Shown: one piece after another, positions 55,542-64,000 of the stretch | Position numbering within the stretch: position 1 is the stretch's first letter | Layout of the letters: each line of letters begins with the position of its first letter | Source: Beta vulgaris subsp. vulgaris | Taxonomy: Eukaryota; Streptophyta; Magnoliopsida; Caryophyllales; Amaranthaceae | Reading direction: 5' to 3' | Assembly: GCF_026745355.1 (NCBI RefSeq) | Contig: NC_079205.1 | Coordinates: forward strand, 7,257,056-7,321,055 | DNA: 64,000 bases | Position numbers and translations under genes: made by a program | Notes under the pieces: model-generated | Database searches by the model: none | Told to the model about the DNA's origin: nothing | What the model saw: only the letters and a program-made list of their open reading frames with translations

Positions 55542-57463
55542 AAAGTTTGGCATGCTACTTGTTGATGCATTATATCAATGCTGATTGCTGAGACAGGATC
55601 ATATGAGAAGCAAAAATGAGCACCATGCATATCTATTATGGTGAAACAATAAATTGAGTTATATATTTTCAAAAACACAAAATCTTTTTGATAATACAGG
55701 TTCTCATTGGTTGTGATGGAGCATTTTCAAGAGTTGCCGAGTATGTTGGGCTAAAACCCGTGAAACATTATAGCATGGCTGTTGTACGTGGACTAACAAA
55801 TTACCCAACTGGACATAACATTTCCGAAAAGATGTTTACTCGGACAAGAAAAGGCAATGTGATGGTCGGGAGAATACCAATGGGTGAAAACCTCGTCTAC
55901 TGGTTTGTGTCAATGAGATCTCCTACTAAAGGTAGGCACATAATGTCAATATATTACTTCCTCCGATCCATACGCGTTTGGTTAGTGATTATAAATGATG
56001 GTAATAGTAATGTAATCTAGTATAAAAGTTTAAAGAAATTAAAATATTAATACCCATGGAAATGAAATTTCATCACAAAACATGAATTTTCTTTATAATT
56101 TTCCATAACCACCCAATACCACCTTTTTGAGTGGCAATAGATGGTAATGAAATTTTAGGAAGAAAATTGATATTTGGGGATGAGATAACATTACCATGGG
56201 TAATTACATGGGATTTTCTTTACAAACTTATACTACAATGTATTACCATTACCATTACTATTGCCATTATCATTGCCATTACCATTATTTATGACCATTA
56301 ATCAAACAAGCTATTAGTCTTTTAATATCCAGTTTAGTATCTGTTAAATAAATTTTGATAGTAGTAATAGATGTATGTATTTATAAGAAAAACTTTTATG
56401 CCAATGTTCGGCTTGTCTAGCGGTAAATGATTCTTTTTCGTCGTACATTATATTTTGATTACTATGCATTACAATAACCTTACTGATTTGTTTGATAAGA
56501 AGTTATAAATGGTAGGAATGGAAATCAAAAAATTTCTTGGTCTAGCGATTAATTATTTAAGATTGATGTGTTGTGAACGATAGGTCACTGGTTCGAATCC
56601 CCGTGCCTTTCTTTGTACTTTGTATTATGCTATTTTTTTAAATAAATTTACACTAAATTTTATTACCATTACCACTAAACAAATCATTAAGGTTATTGAC
56701 AAGAACTACTGTTATACGTACTAGCATTATGTCCACACTAAATTCAATGTGGACTTCCCCTCAAAAAAAAAAAAAAAAAAAAAAAATCAATGTGGACTTG
56801 GGTCCATTTTTTGTTTGCATTTAATTTGCTTGAATTATGAAGTATTGTCGAAGATTGTTAATCCGATTCTATTAATTCCAATATAACGTTTTCCCCTCAT
56901 TATCCTTGATTATTCTTCTTGCAGATTCGACCGTGTTGAAAGATTTAGACATGAAAAACTTAGCTAAGGAGGCAGTTAAAGATTATCCATCAGAAACAGT
57001 AAACATGATAGAGCAATGTGACATCAACTCCTTACACTTTAATAATTTGCATTATCGTCCTCCATGGAACCTCTTTGTTGAAAACTTCAGCAAAGGAAAT
57101 GTAATTGTTGCGGGTGATGCCAAGCATGTAATGGCTCCAGCTCTTGGCCAAGGTGGTTCGGCCGCTCTCGAAGATTCTGTCGTTCTGGCTCGATGCATGG
57201 CGCAAAAAATGATTGTCGAAGGATTAGAAGGTGAACAACAACATCAAAAAACAATAAATTGGGGAAAAGCTGAATTAGCATTTGATCAGTTTTTGAAAGA
57301 GAGAAGGTCAAGAGTTTGGTGGTTGTCCTTGAACACTCACATCATTGTTTCTCTAAGTCAGCATGCTTCATCTAAGGCCATTCGTTTCCTATGTATATTT
57401 TTCCTCATTGCTCTATTTCGAAAGCCTTTGTGGGATGTACAATATAATTGTGGACGGCTCTAG
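48777..57463 (+). CDS. FAD-dependent monooxygenase (group A, MO1/salicylate hydroxylase-like)
   Basis: Six exons with GT-AG introns that join in frame: 48777-48847, 48974-49120, 50897-50947, 54405-54573, 55700-55931, 56925-57463; 1209 bp, 402 codons plus stop, a normal length for the plant family. Exon 1 has the Rossmann dinucleotide motif GGGICGLATALALHR (residues 9-23) followed in exon 2 by VVLEK, whose Glu binds the FAD ribose; exon 5 opens with LIGCDGAFSRVAEY, the DG motif that contacts FAD and NAD(P)H; exon 6 has VIVAGDAKHVMAPALGQGG, the GD motif. The family inserts one oxygen atom into small aromatic or related substrates using NAD(P)H; the substrate here cannot be read. A hydrophobic stretch near the C-terminus (IRFLCIFFLIALF) could touch a membrane. 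The first ATG in good context (AAAGATGG) is the start. Introns 2, 3 and 5 are enlarged by transposons. I see no disabling mutation. Confidence 0.9.
49230..50030 (-). mobile_element. Probable solo LTR in intron 2
   Basis: Runs from TGTTGGAAACTTG to ACCCATAACA, and holds ACGTGGAAAACCCC and AAAAACCACGGGACCTC, motifs shared with the reverse-oriented LTR of Copia-3 (ACGTGGAAACCC, AAAAACCACG). No internal region is attached. Possible duplication ACCCG/ACTTG, two C-to-T differences, is weak. Orientation by analogy with Copia-3. Confidence 0.45.
51095..51240 (+). mobile_element. SINE-like segment in intron 3
   Basis: A box A-like TAGTTCATTTGGTAGC and box B-like GGATCAAATCC about 35 bp apart, then a body ending in a T run (51231-51239), as in Au-type SINEs. 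No target duplication found. Confidence 0.4.
51667..51830. repeat. Short tandem repeat in intron 3
   Basis: Units of about 25 bp on CTGAATGGATTAAAGAATGTG, with looser copies (AATAGATTAAATAAGTC) to the right. Confidence 0.75.
51871..52807. mobile_element. Mutator-type long-TIR element in intron 3
   Basis: Perfect 9 bp duplication ATTTTAAAT at 51862-51870 and 52808-52816. TIRs of about 130 bp share AATAATCCAACCTTTGGG and ACCTTCTAACACTAT. The inside is C-rich (repeated CCTCCCCCTTCGACCTC, 52150-52340) then G-rich (52445-52560), giving only low-complexity frames. No transposase. Confidence 0.9.
52961..53222. mobile_element. Short TIR element in intron 3
   Basis: Left CTTGGCAACCAACCGTTTGA and reversed right CTTGGTAACCAACGGTTTGA pair over more than 35 bp with mismatches. 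262 bp, with an inner duplication of AGGTTATAATGGTACCATT. Target duplication not identified. Confidence 0.65.
53223..54404. other. Rest of intron 3
   Basis: A 91-codon frame at 53293-53568 (with MHCRACPEKC) lacks a supported domain and sits in an intron. Otherwise AT-rich sequence up to the acceptor TTTTGAGCAG. Confidence 0.45.
54620..54657. repeat. (TA)n microsatellite in intron 4
   Basis: About 18 units, just after a CAGTGGCGGATTTAG stretch (54594) resembling the end of the element at 46999. Confidence 0.9.
54658..54904. mobile_element. Short TIR element in intron 4
   Basis: Left AGAACGCATACTTACATGAG and reversed right AGAATGCTCTTTACATAAG continue into AAAT(A/G)AGAATGAATTT on both arms. 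About 247 bp. Target duplication obscured by the TA array. Confidence 0.6.
55469..55535. repeat. (TA)n microsatellite in intron 4
   Basis: About 33 TA units; accounts for an ORF of Tyr-Ile repeats on the minus strand. Confidence 0.95.
55976..56310. mobile_element. MITE in intron 5
   Basis: Left GTTTGGTTAGTGATTATAAA and reversed right GTTTGATTAATGGTCATAAA are inverted partners that continue through ATGGTAATAG-type repeats. About 335 bp. Target duplication not resolved. Confidence 0.65.
56534..56640 (+). mobile_element. tRNA-like SINE fragment in intron 5
   Basis: Box A-like TTGGTCTAGCGATTAA and box B GGTTCGAATCCCC at tRNA-like spacing of about 45 bp, and a T run near 56635. The body after box B is very short, so it may be a truncated SINE. 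Confidence 0.4.
56757..56786 (+). mobile_element. Micro-retroposon: CCCCTC plus poly(A)
   Basis: CCCCTC and 24 A between perfect 13 bp direct repeats TCAATGTGGACTT (56744-56756 and 56787-56799). An extremely short insertion with the hallmarks of target-primed reverse transcription; the same tail occurs at 6936-6953. Confidence 0.7.
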
Positions 57464-58521
57464 TTTGTGGAATACTTTCTTCATTTCCTTCAAATTACAA
57501 TATAGTAGTAGTTTGAATTTGGAACTATTCAGTATTCACATGAGTTTGGTTAATTATATATAATAACAGAATTTATCATGTATATGTTGTTGGGTTTTGC
57601 TCATCATAAATTTATATTGATATTAATTTTTTATAACTTTTACTAATTAACTAATTTAATTTTCACGGTTTAACATACTTAAAAATTCATGGGTGTCACT
57701 CACAAAACTCTTAATCAATTTTGAAGTTGACATGCATTATTGTGATTATTTTAAGAATATGTTCATTATTGCTTTTTTAAAATTCTTTCTGTAAATAAAC
57801 AAATTGTTCATTGGTTTTTGTCAATTCAAACTCATAATCAAGCATAATTGATTTCGAATATATTTTCGTCAAGTTGTATTTTTTATACTCTCTCAAATTC
57901 AAATAAATGATGGTCTTCTTTTACTTTTTTACTATTTACAAACTCTAATTTGACTAAATATTTTCACAAATTTATAAAAATTAATGTTAGCATACAAGAT
58001 GTTGTTGAATTTTATCTACATACGTTTTCCATATATGATTTAATAATAATCTTTTACTAATAGATATTAGGAATATTAACGGTCAGGGTTGTGAATGAGT
58101 ATGCAAGTAAAAAATAAAGCATCTATTTATAAACGGATTGACATATCCTAAGCAGATATCTTCTTCTTGATTATCCTTTTTTTATTAAGTTTACATACAT
58201 AAATGAAAATGCGCGACGTCTAAAATACCATATTGAAGTATAAAATATTTCTAGGTGCATAAAATGATAAAACTTAGGAAAAATAAAAGTGACCTAGGTA
58301 GTCAACAATTTTGAATGTATCAAGTCATTTTAAAATTGTCAAAAATGATTTGACATGTATCAAAATGTTAAAATGTATTTTGGGTCAAAAATATGTAAAA
58401 GAAATATTGATTTGAGTCCCCGAAATCAAAACTTTCACAATTGAGTCCAAAATATTACAGCCTTAAATTCAATTCCCTAGCAAGAACTATAAATAAACCA
58501 TACTTTAGATCTTAAAATAAA
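57464..58521. other. Downstream of the monooxygenase, nothing recognised
   Basis: AT-rich. AATATAGTAGTAG and TATATATAATAACAG just after the stop may belong to the 3' untranslated region. Ends at the TAAAATAAA target duplication. Confidence 0.45.
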
Positions 58522-59865
58522 GGATCTTTTTAACTATAATATTACAAATTTTGGCCATTCTCTCACGATAATACAAACTTTTGAGTATTATATAATATAT
58601 CAATTTAAAAAAAAATATCCCAGTAGGTCTATATCGGTTGTTAACTTGTTGTAGAAGGTAAATAAGCTGACGTGGCACTCACTAAGACATGTGTCATTAT
58701 TTTGTTGGCTTATTTTTAAAATTTGATTTAAATTTCAAAAACATTAAAAACATTTTTCTTTTTTTCTTTCTTCTGATCTCCTGCTCTCCCTCCACCCTCA
58801 TTCTCCTCCCCCACCCCACCCCTAGCCCCTGCGTGTCGACCTGCCCAACCACCGTTTCTCTCTATTCCTCCTTCCCCCAACCCAACCAACTGAAACCCCA
58901 CCCCACCCGCCCCCACCCCACCTCACTACCCCCTACCATGAAACCGCCTTCCCAGCCACGAAACGTCCCCTACCCGAACCCAACTCCTCCCCCAACCCGA
59001 AACCACTTCTCTAGAGTATATTATCTCCCTCATAGTGCAAAGTGGATTGAAGACATTGTAAACATCATCAGCTTCCCTCGTTCATGCAAACTGACTGGTG
59101 CACTGTTAGAGATTAATATAGAATATTCTAAATGTTTGATGAAAATTGTGAGAAAAATATCTAATGTGTATCTAGAATTATCTTGTGAAAAATCTAAGAT
59201 ATTTGTACTTGAAAGAAAATTCTAGAAGTTAGGATACAACAACTATAAATATGTAATATGTGCATGAGTTGAAAAGGGGAGCCAAACAAGTGAGCTCCAC
59301 ACAAGATATTAGGATAGGTAGAAACAAAGAGTTCTACCAAGATAAATGAGAGACATGAACTCTCACAAACACACCTGTACAATTAATATCAATGAATATG
59401 CAATTTTATGATACTATTCGGGTCCATCAAAACTTCCGTGTGCGCCACATATTCTATCATGCACATCGTCTCATCTTCTCGCTTTCAATTCTATTTCGCA
59501 TTCTCTCGCACATTTCTCAAGGTTAAACAATTCTTAAATCTGCGACTTTTTCATAATGATTTTAACTTGTCTATGCAAATTCGTAATTTATGCTTCAATT
59601 CGTCACTTTGTTTGATTTTTCATTCTGATGAATTTTGTGGTGTATGTGTTGGGGGGTTGGGGGTATTACAGTTGTTTGGGTTGGGGGAAGAGGAAGAGAT
59701 TTTGGGGTTTATTTTTAAAAAATTTACTTGTTTTACAGGTTACCGGTCACATTGTCATACTCTTGGAATTTTGATGTAAAGTGTGTCTTCTTACATAATA
59801 ATTAAAAGTTTGAATTATTGTGAGCGAATGGACAAAAGTTTGTATTATTCTAGTTAAAAAAATCC
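58522..59865. mobile_element. Mutator-type long-TIR element
   Basis: Perfect 9 bp duplication TAAAATAAA at 58513-58521 and 59866-59874. TIRs of about 65 bp: left GGATCTTTTTAACTATAAT, reversed right GGATTTTTTTAACTAGAAT, both continuing through GGCCATTCTCTCAC/GTCCATTCGCTCAC. The inside is C-rich (58770-59010) followed by a probable LTR insertion. It shares design, though not TIR sequence, with 51871-52807. Confidence 0.9.
59104..59410 (+). repeat. Probable solo LTR inside the Mutator-type element
   Basis: From TGTTAGAGATTAATATAGAA to about ATGCAATTTTATG; with CAACTATAAATATG as a TATA-like core and ACAATTAATATCAATGAATA near the end, it has the look of a Copia LTR. No target duplication found, so the ends are approximate. 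Confidence 0.45.
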
Positions 59866-59874
59866 TAAAATAAA

Positions 59875-60865
59875 TGGTTACTCCTATTTAAACTCTAAGT
59901 AAACCCTATTTTATTAACGCAGGGTTGCTCTTAAAATCTTAAATGTCAGTATTTCTTGGGTATGTAACAATTTCTCACATGTGCAAACTAAGATAACTGG
60001 TTCATGTCATTATTGGTTTACTTAATATCATTTTGGCATTGTTTCATATCATTATTGGTAATATCATTTAGAGCTTTGTTCTATTTTATTTGTAAAACTT
60101 TTCTATCTCAAAATTGTTATGCTTCATGTGTCTTTTAAATATGTTTCACATCATTTATAAATTATTTCATGTCAAAACTGGTTTCATATGATTTTGTAAC
60201 TAATCATGTCTTCTAAAATCTTTGTATCATTATTAACATGTTTTATATCATTTTAAATTTTGTTTCATATTATTTTTTTAATTTGTTTCATATCATTATT
60301 AATATATTTTATATCAATTTGAGTTTTGTTGCATATCATTTTAAAATCTACTCACTTTCCCTCCTTTAACCACATCTACCCCCCCCCAACCCCGAAGTAT
60401 TTTATCTCTCCTCCTTCATCAAACAACAAACAACCAGGCGGTACCTTAGTCCCAAACCAATCCAGGCGAAAACCGAAGGGTATGGACAAGATTTAGCGCA
60501 CATGAACAAAAAATATAAAATCTCATTCCCGACAACAATTGTACGACGATGTTAACGTTGATGGATCTTGTTTGCATCGCAAGTTGCAACACAGACTGGA
60601 AATAGTTGGTGGTAATGGACAATAATGATTGGCTGGTGAATGGTGATCGAGAAGAGTCTTCATAGGCGTGTATCGGATAAGAATCTATCAAATAGATTGG
60701 TAAATTACACAATGGTAAATTAATACATCTAGAAGAGGTTTGTTTTACAAATTATATTTCTTTGGTACCAATTACAAGAGCGGTTGATGCGAATATAAGC
60801 ATATTAGATATCAAATCTGCATTGCATAGATAATTATAAGGACTTTCTCAATTGAGAATGGTTTA
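59875..60865. other. Intergenic; imperfect CATATCATT repeats
   Basis: 60000-60340 repeats TTTCATATCATTATTGG-like units loosely. A minus-strand frame at 60712-60446 is not recognised. No gene supported. Confidence 0.45.
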
Positions 60866-62132
60866 GGGTGCGTTCTCCTCAACTTAAAAAATTAAGTTTC
60901 AATGTCCAATAAGTTCAGATGAGTTCAGGTAAGTACCAATAAGGTCCAATAAGGGTAATAAGTTCCAATCAGGTCTAATAAGGTCCAATAAGTTTCAATC
61001 AGGTGCAATAAGTTTCAATCAGATCTAATAAGGTCCAATAAGTTCCAATAAGGTCTAATAAGGTCCAAATAGTCAATGTTTAATAAACATTTGTATTATT
61101 GTCCATTATGTTATTATTAGAATTTTAATTAAAATACCACAATGATTATATAGTATTATACTTGTATTAGTGTCTATTATTTTATTAAATATTTGTATTA
61201 TTGTCTATTATTTCATTATTCATATTACTATTAGCTGATTATGTTATTATTAATTTTTTTTTATTAAAGTACCACAATGTATAGTATTATACGTGTATTA
61301 TTATCTATTATTTGATTATTCATATTAATATTAGGTGATTATATTATTATTAAATAATATTATAATCATGGTCAAATAATTAAGGTTGACAATATTAATC
61401 ATTATAATTACAATATTTTGCAATTCGTCTTTAAATAACTAGATATAACATATTTTCGTTACTAATAACAATGAAAGATATAAATGTACAGTGAGAGATA
61501 AGAAATTAATGCCTTCTACTACCTTCACACAAATAAAAGTGGGTTGAGAATTTTTCATATGTGCCAATTTTAACTTGTTAGCAATAAATGTCAATCAAAT
61601 TTTGATTTTCCACTAGTGCTTTATAAAATCAAAACAAGAGTATTAGATATATTAGTGGTCAAAGTTATGTATAGGCAAATATATAAATAGCAAATTTTTT
61701 TTTGTTAAATTAATTATCATAAGAGATAATTAATAATAATTAATTTTTTTAAAGGACGAATTTTAATAATTATTACTTCATAATAAAATTTGAGGGGTAG
61801 TATTTACGTTAGGGGTAATATTTATGTTATTAATGGTCAATTTTTTTGTCTAATAAGGTCAAATATGTTTCAATCAGGTCCAATAAGGTCTAATAAGTTT
61901 CAATCAGGTCCAATAAGGTCTAATAAGTTTCAATTCGGGCCAATGAGGTCTAATAAGTTTCAATAAGGTCAATAAGGTCCAATAAGTTCCAATCAGGTTC
62001 AATCAGGTCCAATAAGTTGAATCAGGTCCAATCAGATTTGATAAGTTCCAATAAGTTCAGTTCAGGTTCAATAAGTTCAGTTCAGATAAGGTACAATATG
62101 TTCAGGACCAATAAGTTAAAGAGAATGCACCC
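60866..62132. mobile_element. Harbinger-like TIR element, full-length copy
   Basis: Left end GGGTGCGTTCTCCTCAACTT, reversed right end GGGTGCATTCTCTTTAACTT, TTA on both sides (60863-60865, 62133-62135). Both subterminal zones are arrays of CCAATAAGGTCTAATAAG and CCAATCAGGTC units; the middle is AT-rich, with no ORF. 1267 bp, non-autonomous. A truncated sister copy is at 43793. Confidence 0.8.
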
Positions 62133-62135
62133 TTA

Positions 62136-62693
62136 GTTTGGTGTACGTAGCGTATACAGAGTTACTCCCTCTATCCTCTTTTTTTTTTTTTACACTATTG
62201 GAGCAACAAAACATTGTTGATCTTAGTTGCGTTTAGTTGATAAAGGGATATGATTGGTGAATGAAAGAAGTAAAGGCGAAAGTAGCTAAACTATCAGGAT
62301 GACTTAATAACAATTCAAACATGGGGATATCACTAGGGCTGAGCAAAACAATGTGAATAACGCAATATTCAACTGAGATTGTTAATCATCGCAACAAAAT
62401 TTCTTAAAATCATCTAAGAACATAATTGAAAGTATAATTTTACCCTTAATTTTCTTTTTCATCCTCACCATCACCAAACCCCCTTAGTACCCAACAACCA
62501 CCACTACTACACAAACAACCACCATCGAAATCACGCAAACCACCATCGAGGCCACGCACACCACCCACTAAACCATGCACAACCACCAACGAAACCAAAA
62601 GAATTACCATCTGCCATCATGGCGGAAACGTCCTAGCCGGAGGGTAATTTTTTTGTGTTTTTGCGGCTTGCTCGTGGTGGTTGTAGGGGTTGG
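62136..62693. other. Intergenic, nothing recognised
   Basis: Contains a CA-rich stretch (ACCACCATCGAAATCACGC-like units, 62490-62600). No gene. Confidence 0.45.
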
Positions 62694-64000
62694 TGTAACG
62701 CCCCGAGAATTCAGAACCTTAATTACTCATGATTGACAGCGGAAACGGAACTTAAGCTGTGGGTTATAGGCCTATAAATAAAATAATAGCCTTAAAATGG
62801 TCTCTAAAAATATACAAACTCTCAAATAGAGTAATAATTATATAATACATAGTATGATAAAAAATCCCAAATTGTACAGAGTCACTTCAATATAATCCAA
62901 CCAGAACATCCATGTCCTAACTGAACTTGCGCTATCTTCATAAATACCTGAACGATTTCATAAAATAGGAAAAAGAGAAAACACAGAAAATAACCTAAAA
63001 TGAGTGAAAAACTCAGTAACTTTACTCTATCCCGTAAAAACGGTTTTAGTTCGTAAACATTTTCACATACAGACACATACTACATTTTGGTAATTATTCG
63101 GAAATATTGTCAGAAAACATAACATGGAATAGTCTACCGGCAAGGATCATTTACGTGATCTTAGTTCATTGGCAACTACAGGTTTTGGACATAATATGAA
63201 CATTAACATTCGACCACTCTTGGTCCTTTACATCGTAAACATAATTCCTCCACCTATAACTTGCCCATTTACCAGCTCATTTCATAACTCCAAGCTAGCA
63301 GAACCATTCATATTTTACAAAACTTTCATATATCAATAATCCCGAACAACACCATATATATATGGTACACATCATTATCATAATTTACATATAACATTCA
63401 TGATATCATATACATCACAATTTATAGCATATCATCACATGATTAGTATCACATATGTATAGTCATACATATATATACACACAATCATAAACATATTCTA
63501 TGGACACAAATTATTAAATATGATTTATACGAGCAATCATATAAGGTGCTAGACATAAAGGTTACCTTATACACTAATTCATTTCCTTTACTCATTAAGT
63601 GTCGTCATCTCCAAGAATCATCCTCCATAAAACCATAGCGTTCTTAACCAAACAAATAGACTTTCGGGTTCCATGAATCAGAATTTAAACAAAGGAACCA
63701 GAGGAACGTATAATATTTGGCAGCAATAACAGAAAACTTCCAGAGGGTCTAACTCTTTACTCCAAACTCCGAATCAGATGATTTTTGGGTCTAAATTCAA
63801 TAACTTTTCGTGATCTACAACTTTTATGAAGTAAGTATATGCAAATTCTGACTGGAAGAAGAAGATATTGGGGAAAAATAGTACGACAACCTAAAATCAA
63901 AGGAGGAAGAGAGTGGGTATTTAGGGCCATTCATGGGTACTCAAAAAGAATAAGACACATCAATGAAAATTCAGATTTTTATTTGATAGTATAAATGGAG
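62694..64000. mobile_element. Probable LTR-retrotransposon LTR, cut by the window end
   Basis: TGTAACGCCCCGAGAATTC at 62694 is a common plant LTR start, and GAGTGAAAAACTCAGTAAC at 63001 fits such LTRs. No partner LTR or domain is visible, so the class (Gypsy more likely) and the end are open. The ORF at 63076-62882 is not a gene. Confidence 0.4.

Noticed and set aside
55394..55678. ORF with a Tyr-Ile repeat
   Set aside because: Translation of a TA microsatellite in an intron.
56534..56605. A tRNA gene in intron 5
   Set aside because: Box B is good but the arms do not fold as a cloverleaf; kept as a SINE-like fragment.
60446..60712. Stretch considered as a LINE RNase H remnant (NVDGS-like residues on the plus strand)
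   Set aside because: Only five residues match and frames are broken; not enough to call.

Overview
This window is plant nuclear DNA, very probably from a dicot. It is AT-rich, packed with nested transposable elements, and holds few host genes. The evidence is: Ty1/Copia elements primed by initiator-Met tRNA, Mutator-, Stowaway/mariner-, Harbinger- and CACTA-type DNA elements, tRNA-derived SINEs, LRR receptor-like protein (RLP) genes and a plant-type FAD monooxygenase with six exons. The species cannot be read from the sequence alone. There is no prokaryotic operon, CRISPR array or phage.

Layout. 1-7017: a small foldback element, a SINE with target duplication, and a LINE reverse-transcriptase remnant split by a decayed Copia element (1291-6686). 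7300-12250: a block of direct and inverted repeats carrying an unidentified gene fragment, broken by a terminal-inverted-repeat (TIR) element (about 8692-9743) and a 1.1 kb foldback element with TTAGGG arrays (11105-12249). 12418-14773: a decayed RLP pseudogene with an internal 0.4 kb hairpin. 14917-19537: a 4.6 kb mariner-type element with transposase remnants, a 1.5 kb minisatellite and an extra ORF. 19753-26692: a Stowaway MITE, a CACTA end, a probable SIRE-type solo LTR, a compact non-autonomous LTR element (22751-24368) and another MITE. 26693-34745 (minus strand): an RLP gene cut by a young Copia element (27638-32808) with identical LTRs and an open 1482-codon polyprotein. 35558-40897: a third, frameshifted Copia element whose LTRs carry a palindrome array. 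41000-48600: SINE, MITEs, dispersed repeats and a Copia remnant. 48777-57463 (plus strand): an apparently intact FAD-dependent monooxygenase whose introns are full of small transposons. 58522-62132: a Mutator-type and a Harbinger-like element. From 62694 to the end: probably part of a large LTR.

How it fits together. The only clearly intact host gene is the monooxygenase. The two RLP loci are paralogous copies of one segment: the homology runs through the coding region and upstream DNA, and at the same upstream TA one copy carries the 4.6 kb mariner-type element while the other carries a 258 bp MITE. Several insertions can be checked inside the window because an empty or related site is present elsewhere in it.
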